Positions 1 through 7,723 of a DNA stretch of 64,000 bases are shown here, in pieces. A program made the translations under genes and the position numbers. Where the stretch lies: positions 124,001 to 188,000 of the forward strand of contig NZ_BMTL01000006.1 in NCBI RefSeq assembly GCF_014649655.1, written 5' to 3'. The notes under the pieces were generated by a model. That model did not search any database. It was not told where the DNA came from and saw only the letters and a program-made list of their open reading frames with translations. Origin of the DNA: Streptomyces humidus (lineage in GTDB: Bacteria > Actinomycetota > Actinomycetes > Streptomycetales > Streptomycetaceae). Each line of letters opens with the position of its first letter. Positions within the stretch are counted from its first letter, which is position 1.

Positions 1-53
1 GGTTTTGCCGGACGGCTGCGGGACGGCGGCGGTCGCACAGGGGGGAGGCCCCT

Positions 54-2444
54 TCACGACCGCCGCTGTTCGTGCCGCTCCGTACCCTGCTCCGCGACCG
101 GCAGCTGGGTGCGCAGGAGCACCGGCAGCCGGGTCGTGCGCGGCTTCGCCGGAACCTCGGCGACCGCTCGGGGCAGGGCCTGCTCCACTCCGTGCACCAC
201 GGACAGATGGCGCTCCGCGCGGCCGAAGGCCGTGTACACCCAGGGGCGGGACAGGGCCTGCGCCGCGTCCCCGGGCAGCACCACGACCGCCGCGGGCCAT
301 CGGCTGCCCACCGCCTGGTGCGCGGTGAGCGCCCACCCGTGGCGCACGGTCTGCTCCACCCGCTCCCTCGGGACGACGACGGAGACGTCCGCGCAGGTCA
401 GGTGCAGCCCGTCCGCGTCGGCCGTCACGACCCGCCCCGCCACCGTGCGCCCCGGCACGGGAGAGTAGGCGATCCGGTCGCCGGGGTCGAAGCCGCCGAA
501 GCGACCGGGGCCGGGATTGAGCCGTTCCTTCAGCGCGGCGTTGAGCACGCGCGTGCCGGCCGCGCCCCCGTGCCCCGGCGTGACCACCACCGCTTCGTCG
601 GACGTGATCCCGAAGGCTCGCGGCACCGAGTCGGCGAGGATCTGCACGGTCCGGTGGACGGCCTCGCCCGCGTCGCGCACCGGGACGATCACGATCTCCC
701 TGCCCGGCGCGTCGACCTGGTTCAGCTCACCGACGCCGACACCGGAGACCAGCTCACCGAGCGGTCCGGGGTCGGGGGTGCGCGAGGCGACCTGCGGGCA
801 GGCGCGCGCCGCGAGCAGGTCGGCGAAGACCCGGCCGGGTCCCGCCGACCAGAGGACCCCCGGATCGCCGCTGAGCACCAGCCGCGCCCCGTCCGGCAGG
901 GACTCGGCCAGCATCGCGGCGCTCTCCACATCCAGTTGCGGCGCGTCGAGCACGATCAGCAGGTCGAGCGCGAGGGTCCCGTCGCCGTCCCGTCCGGGGC
1001 CCTCGGCGCCGGAGAGGAGGCCGGGGACGGTGACGACCGCGTCGTCCGCGGCCGGATCGGCGAGGAGGGCCGAGAACCGGCGCCGGCCGTCCGGGGTGTG
1101 AGAGGCGGCGACGGAGCGCAGCCCCAGTTTCCGGGCCGCGGTGAGCAGCGCGGCGGGTTCGGCGCGGGCGGCCTCGCCCCCGGTGTGCAGCACCAGACCG
1201 TGCCCTGCGACGGCGCGGATCAGCTCGCCGGCGCTGCCGGGCGCGGCGTCGGCCGCCGGCTCCCACCGCGCGGACGCCTCCTTGGCCGGGGAGTTGACGA
1301 CGCGGGCCAGCGCGTCGGCGAGGCTCTCCTCGGCGAGCGCGTACCGCTCCAGGCCGACCAGGACACGGACCGGCCGGGTCTCCTCGCCCTCCTGGCTCTC
1401 CTCCGCCTCTTCGCCCGTCGCGGCGTCCGCCGCCTGCCGAGCTGCACCGGGCGTGTCCAGGGCGTCCTGGAAGACGAGGGCCTCTCCTTCGGCCAGGGCG
1501 CTCTGCACGGCCGCGTCGGCGTCCGGCACGGCCTGCCGGGCGAGCGCGTCGGTGAGCGTGGGCAGTTCCAGGGCGGTGTGCCCGGCCAGCGCCGCCTGCT
1601 CCAGCAGCCAGACCGTCACCGCACGGCCGCGCCGTTCGTCGTCGGGGGCGCACTCCGGTCCGAGCAGCGCCCGCGCGAACCCGTCGGCCTGCTCGGGGCG
1701 CACGCCGGGGACGCGCAGCAGCTGCCACGGATCGTCGCGCAGGAGGTGCTCGGCGCCCTCGCCGAGCACGGCGGCTGCCTGCGGCGCGAGCGCCTCCGGA
1801 GCGCCGCCGCCGGCCAGCACGCGCCGTACCCCCTCGACGGCGTCCGCCGCGGGAGCCGGCCGGGCGACCGCCTCGGCGGTCGCCGGCTGCGGTCGCCGCA
1901 CCGGCTCCGGCGCGGCGCGGCGCGGCGCGGGTTCCTCGTCGAAGACGGTGGCCGGGGGCGTGGCCCCGCCCTCCACGGCCCGTACCGCCGCCAGCAGGTC
2001 GGCGGCCTTGCCGCTGAGCTTGGCCCCGGCGGCGATGGGCGCCGCCTTCTCGGCCTTGCGCCGCTCGATCCGCTCCCGCTCCCGTTTCTGCGCGGCGAGC
2101 TCGGCCTGCGCCTCGGAGAGCTGCGCGGCGGCTTCCACCGCGGCGGCCTCCGCGGTCGTGGAAGCACCGCCGTCGCCGCCGGCCTCGGACGCTTCCGCGT
2201 CGCCCGCGTCGTCGGCTGCCCCGTCGGCCCCGTCGGCCCCGTCGGTGAGCACCGCCACCGACCCGGCTTCCGCGTGCGACTCAGGTTCCGCCTCCCCCCG
2301 CGAATCCGCCGCTGCTTCGGCCAGGGTTTCCGCTTCCGTTTCCGCTCCGGGGGCGGCGACCGGAGTCCAGGGCTCCTCGGCGGCGTCCGGCTCCGCCGTC
2401 GCGGCGTTCTCCGTGCTCTGCGGGGAATCCGGCTCCGTGCTCAC
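54..2444 (-). CDS. RecD2-like protein with degenerate helicase motifs (helix-hairpin-helix domain)
   Basis: The 796-residue protein has an acidic, Ala/Glu-rich disordered N-terminus (about 1-170, with a short basic coiled coil near 118-135). A helix-hairpin-helix region (about 200-300) follows, then a region co-linear with the RecD2/SF1B helicase core (about 355-760). The core is recognisable (LNAALKERLNP, FDPGDRIAY, WALTAHQAVGSRW, YTAFGRAER), but the nucleotide-binding motifs are gone. The P-loop position reads TGGEAARAEP near residue 420 instead of TGGPGTGKT, and the Walker B position reads LLIVLDAPQLD near 500 instead of LLIVDE. It is probably a DNA-binding or scaffold relative rather than an active helicase. 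The GTG start overlaps the stop of the aldo/keto reductase gene (GTGA), so translation is likely coupled. A DNA-damage-type promoter motif lies inside that upstream gene. No catalytic role can be assigned. Confidence 0.8.
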   Translation of the reverse strand: MSTEPDSPQSTENAATAEPDAAEEPWTPVAAPGAETEAETLAEAAADSRGEAEPESHAEAGSVAVLTDGADGADGAADDAGDAEASEAGGDGGASTTAEAAAVEAAAQLSEAQAELAAQKRERERIERRKAEKAAPIAAGAKLSGKAADLLAAVRAVEGGATPPATVFDEEPAPRRAAPEPVRRPQPATAEAVARPAPAADAVEGVRRVLAGGGAPEALAPQAAAVLGEGAEHLLRDDPWQLLRVPGVRPEQADGFARALLGPECAPDDERRGRAVTVWLLEQAALAGHTALELPTLTDALARQAVPDADAAVQSALAEGEALVFQDALDTPGAARQAADAATGEEAEESQEGEETRPVRVLVGLERYALAEESLADALARVVNSPAKEASARWEPAADAAPGSAGELIRAVAGHGLVLHTGGEAARAEPAALLTAARKLGLRSVAASHTPDGRRRFSALLADPAADDAVVTVPGLLSGAEGPGRDGDGTLALDLLIVLDAPQLDVESAAMLAESLPDGARLVLSGDPGVLWSAGPGRVFADLLAARACPQVASRTPDPGPLGELVSGVGVGELNQVDAPGREIVIVPVRDAGEAVHRTVQILADSVPRAFGITSDEAVVVTPGHGGAAGTRVLNAALKERLNPGPGRFGGFDPGDRIAYSPVPGRTVAGRVVTADADGLHLTCADVSVVVPRERVEQTVRHGWALTAHQAVGSRWPAAVVVLPGDAAQALSRPWVYTAFGRAERHLSVVHGVEQALPRAVAEVPAKPRTTRLPVLLRTQLPVAEQGTERHEQRRS

Positions 2445-3427
2445 AGCGTGCTCCAGTCGTGATCGGGATAGCGGTGCACGGGCGCCGACACGTCGTCGAG
2501 GGCCCGGCAGATCTCGTCAGGAAGACTAAGCGCCTCCACTGACAAAGCCGCCGTGAGCTGCTGCGCGTTGCGCGCGCCGACGATCGGGGCGGCCACGCCG
2601 GGCCGGTCGCGCACCCAGGCCAGGGCGACCTGCAGCGGCGTCACCGCGAGCCCGTCCGCAGCGGTCGACACGGCGTCGACGACGCGGCTCGCGGTGTCGT
2701 CCAGGTAGGGCTCGACGAACGGCGCGAAGTGTTCCGAGGCCGCGCGCGAGTCGGGCGGCAGGGCGTCGTTGCGGTACTTGCCTGTCAGGACGCCTCGGCC
2801 GAGGGGAGAGGAGGGAAGCAGACCGATGCCCAGGTCGAGTGCGGCCGGCAGTACCTCGCGCTCGATGCCGCGTTGCAGCAGTGAGTACTCCATCTGCGTC
2901 GCCGCCAGCCGTGTCCGGGCGCCCGGCGCGGCGAGCTGCCAGGTGGCCGCCTTGGCGAGCTGCCAGCCGCAGAAGTTGGAGACGCCCGCGTACCGCGCGC
3001 GACCGCTGGCGACGGCGATGTCGAGGGCCTGGAGGGTCTCCTCCAGCGGGGTGTCCGGGTCGAAGGCGTGCACCTGCCAGATGTCGACGTAGTCCGTGCC
3101 CAGCCGGGAGAGGGAGGCGTCGAGAGCGGCGAGCAGATGACCGCGTGAGCCGTCGAAGCGCCGGTCCGGGTCGGGCACGCTGCCCGCCTTCGTGGAGACG
3201 ATCAGGTCCCGGCGGGGCACCAGCCCCTCCATGAGCCGCCCGAGCAGGTACTCGGCATCCCCGTCGCCGTACACGTCGGCCGTGTCGACGAGGGTCCCGC
3301 CCGCCTCCCAGAACGTCTTCATGACGTCCGCGGCGTCGTGCTCGTCGGTGTCGCGGCCCCAGGTGAGGGTGCCGAGCCCGATGCGGGACACACGCAGGCC
3401 GGTGCGGCCGAGATGCCTCTGCTCCAT
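2441..3427 (-). CDS. Aldo/keto reductase
   Basis: A 328-residue (beta/alpha)8 NADPH-dependent oxidoreductase of the aldo/keto reductase superfamily. The catalytic tetrad is complete: D48 and Y53 in DTADVYG, K80 in STKAG and H120 in WQVHAF. The C-terminal cofactor-binding segment with PIVGARN is present. Length is normal for the family and the protein should be cytoplasmic. The substrate cannot be deduced. The gene is read leftwards and its stop overlaps the GTG start of the RecD2-like gene by four bases, so the pair forms a bicistron. Codons near 2523-2545 are unusually A/T-rich because a candidate internal promoter lies there. A TAATCT -10-like hexamer (3441-3436) sits eight bases upstream of the ATG, compatible with a very short or absent leader. 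Confidence 0.9.
   Translation of the reverse strand: MEQRHLGRTGLRVSRIGLGTLTWGRDTDEHDAADVMKTFWEAGGTLVDTADVYGDGDAEYLLGRLMEGLVPRRDLIVSTKAGSVPDPDRRFDGSRGHLLAALDASLSRLGTDYVDIWQVHAFDPDTPLEETLQALDIAVASGRARYAGVSNFCGWQLAKAATWQLAAPGARTRLAATQMEYSLLQRGIEREVLPAALDLGIGLLPSSPLGRGVLTGKYRNDALPPDSRAASEHFAPFVEPYLDDTASRVVDAVSTAADGLAVTPLQVALAWVRDRPGVAAPIVGARNAQQLTAALSVEALSLPDEICRALDDVSAPVHRYPDHDWSTL
2522..2545 (-). promoter_or_regulatory. Candidate PafBC-type (RecA-NDp) promoter inside the aldo/keto reductase gene
   Basis: On the minus strand TTGTCAGTG (2545-2537), eight bases, then TAGTCT (2528-2523) match exactly the mycobacterial LexA-independent DNA-damage promoter consensus tTGTCRGTG-N8-TANNNT. The expected transcription start is near 2516, about 70 nt before the GTG of the RecD2-like gene at 2444. 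The codons spelling the motif include TTG, TCA, CTT, AGT, CTT and CCT, all rare in this G/C-rich genome, which suggests the DNA sequence itself is constrained. Function is inferred from the motif. Confidence 0.6.
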
Positions 3428-3579
3428 GGACGCCGAGATTACTGGCCAGAACTGGGCAGTGGGTTGCCTGTGGACAACCGGTTTCCGAGGCGGCGGACCG
3501 GGTCCGTGCAGGCCGCGACGCCGGAGCCGGTACGCGCGACCCTCGCCACACCGCCCTCCCCGGCCCCGGTCCCGCGCGC

Positions 3580-3626
3580 TAAGGTCTGCGCAACAGCGTC
3601 GTTACTGATCAGTAAGGGGATCGGCC
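3580..3626 (+). promoter_or_regulatory. Promoter and 14-bp palindromic operator before the F420-type oxidoreductase
   Basis: A TAAGGT -10-like hexamer (3580-3585) is followed at 3602-3615 by the perfect palindrome TTACTGATCAGTAA. The right end of the palindrome runs into the AAGGGGA ribosome-binding site of the gene starting at 3627. Perfect palindromes of this size and TTAC...GTAA form are typical TetR-family operators. Here it would cover the early transcribed region. No TetR-type gene is adjacent, so the regulator would act in trans. The regulator assignment is inference. Confidence 0.5.
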
Positions 3627-4682
3627 ATGCAGCTCGGGATCAACCTCGGCTACTGGGGTGCCGGAATGGACGGGGACAACCTCGCCGTCGCCCAGGAGGC
3701 CGACCGCCTAGGGTACGCCGTCTGCTGGGCCGCCGAGGCCTACGGGTCGGACGCGGCCACCGTGCTCACCTGGGTCGCCGCGCAGACCGAGCGGATCGAC
3801 GTCGGCTCGGCCATCTTCCAGATCCCCGCGCGTCAGCCCGCCATGACCGCGATGACCGCCGCCACGCTCGACTCGCTCTCCGGCGGCCGCTTCCGTCTCG
3901 GCCTCGGCGTCTCGGGGCCGCAGGTCTCCGAGGGCTGGTACGGCGTCAAGTTCGACAAGCCGCTCTCCCGCACCCGCGAGTACGTCGAGATCGTCCGCAA
4001 GGCGATGACGCGCGAGAGGCTGTCCTACGAGGGCGAGCACTGGACGCTGCCGCTGCCGGACGGCCCCGGCAAGCCGATCAAGCTGACCGTGCACCCCGAG
4101 CGCGAGCACATCCCGCTGTACATCGCGGCGATCGGGCCGAAGAACCTGGAGCAGACCGGCGAGATCGCCGACGGCGCCCTGCTCATCTTCCCCTCCGCCG
4201 ACCACCTCGAGGACACCGCGATCAGGCACCTGCGGGCCGGACGCGAGAAGGCCGGCATGACCCTGGACGGCTTCGACGTCTGCCCGACGCTGCCGCTGGC
4301 ACTCGGCGAGGACAAGGACGTCGAGCGGCTCGCCGACACCTTCCGCCCCTACACCGCGCTCTACGTCGGCGGCATGGGCAGCCGCAAGCAGAACTTCTAC
4401 AACCAGCTCGCGCAGCGGATGGGCTACGAGGCCGCGGCCGCCGACATCCAGGACAAGTACCTGTCCGGTGACAAGCAGGGCGCGGCGGCCGCGATTCCCC
4501 ACGAGCTGATCGACCGCACCACGCTGCTGGGCTCGGTGGAGCGGATCGCCGACCGGATGAAGGCCTACGCGGCCGCTGGCGTCACCACCCTCACCCTGGC
4601 CCCCGCGGGCTTCGCCCTGGAGGAGCGCCTCGCCTCGCTGCGGGCGGGTGTGCAGGCCGCGGAGCTGGCCGGCCTGGCGTAG
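3627..4682 (+). CDS. LLM-class F420-dependent oxidoreductase
   Basis: A 351-residue luciferase-like monooxygenase-fold protein. It has the N-terminal strand MQLGINLGYWG, the segment EADRLGYAVCWAAEAYGSDA and the SGGRFRLGLGVSGPQV phosphate-binding region typical of actinobacterial F420-dependent hydride-transfer enzymes. Such enzymes use reduced coenzyme F420 for redox steps on small organic substrates; the substrate is not predictable here. The ATG is preceded by AAGGGGA at good spacing. The gene stands alone, diverging from the aldo/keto reductase. The upstream palindrome suggests repressor control. Confidence 0.88.
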   Translation: MQLGINLGYWGAGMDGDNLAVAQEADRLGYAVCWAAEAYGSDAATVLTWVAAQTERIDVGSAIFQIPARQPAMTAMTAATLDSLSGGRFRLGLGVSGPQVSEGWYGVKFDKPLSRTREYVEIVRKAMTRERLSYEGEHWTLPLPDGPGKPIKLTVHPEREHIPLYIAAIGPKNLEQTGEIADGALLIFPSADHLEDTAIRHLRAGREKAGMTLDGFDVCPTLPLALGEDKDVERLADTFRPYTALYVGGMGSRKQNFYNQLAQRMGYEAAAADIQDKYLSGDKQGAAAAIPHELIDRTTLLGSVERIADRMKAYAAAGVTTLTLAPAGFALEERLASLRAGVQAAELAGLA

Positions 4683-4967
4683 CCGGGCGGAAGGGGATCG
4701 CGGAAAGGGGCACGGAGAGCGAATCGCGGAGAGGGATTTCAGCGGCCGTGGTGGGGGCTCGGGGGTCTTCCCCGCCACGGCCGTCACGGGGAACAACGCG
4801 CCGCGCGGCGCGCGGTTACGCCCTCCGGCCGACGGACGGCGTCCCTCTTTCGGCGGAGTCTCCCGACCGCTGCTGTTGCAGCGTCCGACGGACCGTATTT
4901 GACTCGTTCCTTGCGGAATGTTGCGAGATGTAGCGGAAACCCTGCACAGCACGGAGAGGGGCCCAGG

Positions 4968-5763
4968 ATGCTTTCGGCCAAGAGCCTGTTCCAGGAGATC
5001 GTCGACGACGACGAGTCCTTCGCCCTCTTCTGCTCCATCGCCGCCGGCGGCGAATCGCAGGGGGGCTGGGAGAACGCCCGGATCGCCGCGCTCGTCCCAC
5101 CGGCCGAGCGCCGCCTCGCTCCCAGGATCGCCCGGCACGGGGCCGACGAGGACAAGCACGGACGGATCTTCGTCGCGCTGATGCGCAGACGCGGCCTCGA
5201 GCCGGTGCCCGTCCCGCCCGACACCGACTACACGATGCTCCTGGAGCGGGCCGGCATCGGCCTCTCCCACGACCGCCTCAGGACCGAGCGGCCCCTCACC
5301 GTGCGGGACGTCGTCACCTACCTCTCCCACAGCCGGGTCACCGAACAGCGGGCCGCCGAGCAGATGGCCCTGCTGCGCAGGCACTTCGGCGACCACCCCG
5401 ACATCGGCCGCGCGGTCAGGATGATCGCCGACGACGAGGACAACCACCTCGCCTACTGCCACGAGGAACTGCTGCGCCTCGCGCGCGCGGGGCACGGGGC
5501 ACGGGCCGGTCATCCAGCGGACGCTCCGCGCGTGCGCACTCGCCGAGATCCGCGTCCACCGCGACGTCAGCCTGGCCGTCATGGCCCGCATGGGCCGCAT
5601 CCTCGGCTGGCCCAGGACGCGCTCGGCGGTCCTGGCGGCGGGCATCCACGCCATGTACGCGTGGGAGCGGTTCGCCGGCTGGCGGCGGATGGTCTCCCTG
5701 GAGACCCCCGAACGCCGCGACGCGCTCGGCGGCCCCGCGACCGCGGCCCCCGAGTACGCCTGA
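4968..5763 (+). pseudogene. Ferritin-like diiron-domain protein, frameshifted by a 7-bp tandem duplication
   Basis: The first 177 codons encode a helical ferritin-like domain with two ExxH iron-ligand motifs (E61-x2-H64 in DEDKH and E157-x2-H160 in DEDNH). After residue 177 the reading frame leaves its natural path. The expected C-terminus (PVIQRTLRACALAEIRVHRD onward, ending ...GPATAAPEYA at a TGA at 5761-5763) lies in another frame. The break coincides with GGGGCAC repeated twice in tandem at 5489-5502. Removing one copy restores a single 262-residue frame. It could be a true inactivating mutation, a reversible slippage site or an assembly error. Without correction translation would run on to 6938 through non-coding and antisense sequence. 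The ATG at 4968 follows AGAGGGGCCCAGG, a plausible ribosome-binding region. Confidence 0.75.
5489..5502 (+). repeat. 7-bp tandem duplication (GGGGCAC x2) causing the frameshift
   Basis: Two adjacent GGGGCAC copies (5489-5495, 5496-5502) lie exactly where the ferritin-like frame breaks. One copy would keep the downstream coding frame open to 5763. Confidence 0.85.
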
Positions 5764-5784
5764 TCCCACGCCGGCCAGGACCCC

Positions 5785-5835
5785 CAGACCCGCAGGCCCC
5801 CCAGACCCGCAGGCCCCCCAGACCCGCAGGCCCCC
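5785..5835. repeat. Three tandem 17-bp repeats between convergent genes
   Basis: CAGACCCGCAGGCCCCC is repeated three times with period 17 (starts at 5785, 5802 and 5819) in the gap between the ferritin-like gene and corA. It is not coding in either gene and shows no strong hairpin. Confidence 0.9.
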
Positions 5836-5867
5836 CAGGACCGCCCCACTGCCCCACGAGCGCCCCT

Positions 5868-6863
5868 CTAGAGCCAGCCGCGCCGCTTGAACAGCCGGAA
5901 CAGCAGCAGTTCCAGCACGCCCATCACCACGATCACCGCGGGATACGACCACACCCAGTGCAGCTCCGGCATGTGCTCGAAGTTCATGCCGTAGATCCCC
6001 GCGATCATCGTGGGCACCGCGGCCATCGCCGCCCACGCCGAGATCTTCCGCATGTCGTCGTTCTGCCGGACGCTCATCTGCGCGAGATGCGCCGAGAGGA
6101 TGTCCGTCACCAGCCGGTCCAAGCCCTCCACGGAATCGTTCACCCGCGTGAGGTGGTCGCTCACGTCCCGGAAGAAGGGCCGCGCCTTGTCGTTCACGAA
6201 CGGCACGCCGGGGCCGGACGCCCCGACGCCCGCCAGCCGGGCCAGCGGCGGCCCCAGCGGGCCGGTGGCCCGGCGGAACTCCAGGATCTGCCGCTTGAAG
6301 GTGTAGATCCGCGAAGCGGTGTGGCGCGAACCGCCGCCGTCCGGCGAGAACACCTCCGCCTCCAGCTCCTCCAGGTCGGTCTGCAACTCCGTCGCCACGT
6401 CCAGGTAGTGGTCCACGGTGGCGTCGGCGATCGCGTACACCACCGCCGTGGGCCCCTCGGCGAGCAGTTGAGGCTCGTGCTCGAGCCGCTGGCGCACGGC
6501 CGCCAGCGGCGCGCCCTCACCGTGCCGGACGGTCACCACGAACGAGTCGCCGAGGAAGACCATCACCTCGCCGGAGGAGACGGTGTCGCTCTCCTGCTCG
6601 TAGACGGCCGGCTTGAACACCAGGAACAGCGAGTCGTCGTACACCTCCAGCTTGGGCCGCTGGTGGGCCTTGAGCGCGTCCTCGACGGCGAGCGGGTGCA
6701 GCCCGAACTCCCGCGTGACGAGGTCGAACTCCTCCTCGGTGGGCTCGTGCAGCCCGATCCACACGAAGCCGCCCCCGGCACGTGCCTCGTCCACGGCGTC
6801 GGAGAAGTCCTCCGGCCCCTCCCTGCGACGTCCTTCGCGGTAGATGGCGCAGTCCACGATCAC
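5868..6863 (-). CDS. corA: CorA-family magnesium/divalent cation transporter
   Basis: A 331-residue protein with the CorA plan: a long soluble N-terminal alpha/beta and helical funnel domain (1-270), then two C-terminal transmembrane helices (about 276-295 and 305-326). The signature GMN is at 292-294, at the pore mouth after the first helix. The basic C-terminus (RLFKRRGWL) is also typical. It should assemble as a pentamer for Mg2+ (or Co2+/Ni2+) uptake. It is transcribed leftwards, divergent from the phosphatase gene with only 62 bases between the starts. It converges on the broken ferritin-like gene across a short repeat-bearing gap. Confidence 0.9.
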   Translation of the reverse strand: MIVDCAIYREGRRREGPEDFSDAVDEARAGGGFVWIGLHEPTEEEFDLVTREFGLHPLAVEDALKAHQRPKLEVYDDSLFLVFKPAVYEQESDTVSSGEVMVFLGDSFVVTVRHGEGAPLAAVRQRLEHEPQLLAEGPTAVVYAIADATVDHYLDVATELQTDLEELEAEVFSPDGGGSRHTASRIYTFKRQILEFRRATGPLGPPLARLAGVGASGPGVPFVNDKARPFFRDVSDHLTRVNDSVEGLDRLVTDILSAHLAQMSVRQNDDMRKISAWAAMAAVPTMIAGIYGMNFEHMPELHWVWSYPAVIVVMGVLELLLFRLFKRRGWL

Positions 6864-6925
6864 CGGGCGCGTCCTCCCCTCGAGCGCTCACCGGCGCACA
6901 CGCGCGTGCGCCTACCCTGGGCCGC

Positions 6926-7612
6926 ATGCCCACGCTGATCCTCGTCCGGCACGGCCGGTCCACCGCCAACACCTCCGCAGTGCTCGCCGGCCGGACGCCC
7001 GGCGTCGCCCTCGACGAGCGCGGAGCCGCCCAGGCCGCCGCGCTGCCCGGGCGGCTCGCGTCGCTGCCGATCGCGGAGGTCGTCACCAGCCCACTGCAGC
7101 GCTGCCAGGAGACCCTCCGCCCCCTCCTCGACGCCCGCCCCGGACTGCGCGCGCACACCGACGAACGCATCGGGGAGTGCGACTACGGCGACTGGTCCGG
7201 GCGCAAACTCGCCGAGCTGATGGACGAACCGCTGATGGAGGTGGTGCAGACGCACCCCTCCGCGGCCGCCTTCCCGGGCGGCGAGTCCCTGCGGGCCATG
7301 CAGACCCGCGCCGCCGAGGCGGTGCGCGAGTGGAACGCGCGCGTGGAGCGCGACCACGGCGCCGACGCCGTCTATCTGATGTGCTCGCACGGCGACATCA
7401 TCAAGTCGCTCGTCGCGGACGCACTCGGACTTCATCTCGACCTCTTCCAGCGAATCTCTGTGGAGCCTTGTTCCGTCACCGCGATCCGTTACACCAGGCT
7501 GCGTCCCTTTCTCGTGCGTCTCGGCGACACCGGCGACCTCGCCTCCCTGGCGCCGCGCGAGGAGCCGCCCACGGGGCACGCCCCGGTCGGAGGCGGTGCG
7601 GGCGCACCGTGA
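6926..7612 (+). CDS. Histidine phosphatase family protein
   Basis: A 228-residue protein of the phosphoglycerate-mutase-like histidine phosphatase superfamily. It has the phosphohistidine motif RHG at residues 8-10 and the second catalytic His at 155 in CSHGD. The core is family length with a Pro/Gly-rich tail. The ATG at 6926 was preferred over upstream in-frame starts because it begins exactly at the first core strand (MPTLILVRHG). A TACCCT hexamer at 6913-6918 sits seven bases before it, compatible with a leaderless transcript. It opens the conserved actinobacterial set phosphatase - DUF3090 - kinase-like protein - mshC, also seen around mycobacterial mshC. The substrate is unknown. Confidence 0.85.
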   Translation: MPTLILVRHGRSTANTSAVLAGRTPGVALDERGAAQAAALPGRLASLPIAEVVTSPLQRCQETLRPLLDARPGLRAHTDERIGECDYGDWSGRKLAELMDEPLMEVVQTHPSAAAFPGGESLRAMQTRAAEAVREWNARVERDHGADAVYLMCSHGDIIKSLVADALGLHLDLFQRISVEPCSVTAIRYTRLRPFLVRLGDTGDLASLAPREEPPTGHAPVGGGAGAP

Positions 7613-7625
7613 TCGTCGGCCGCAG

Positions 7626-7631
7626 TAGGGT
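7626..7631 (+). promoter_or_regulatory. -10-like TAGGGT before the DUF3090 gene
   Basis: TAGGGT lies 92 bases upstream of the GTG at 7724, in the 111-base gap after the phosphatase gene. It is a candidate internal promoter for the second half of the cluster; no convincing -35 was identified. Confidence 0.3.
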
Positions 7632-7723
7632 GAAGCGGTCCGCAGACGCGCGCGTACCCGCAGGGACGTTCCCCCACTCGTTCCCCGAACCACGATGACC
7701 CACGATTCCCATGGAGACAGGAC

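Noticed and set aside
72..2462. A 796-codon open frame on the plus strand opposite the RecD2-like gene
   Set aside because: It mirrors the minus-strand gene exactly, has no motifs and no ribosome-binding site; an artefact of G/C-rich third positions.
4899..6938. A 679-codon open frame running through the ferritin-like gene and antisense to corA
   Set aside because: Only codons from 4968 to about 5500 look real. Beyond the 7-bp duplication the frame is Arg/Pro/His-rich and antisense to a well-defined CorA gene; it is open only because of high G/C.
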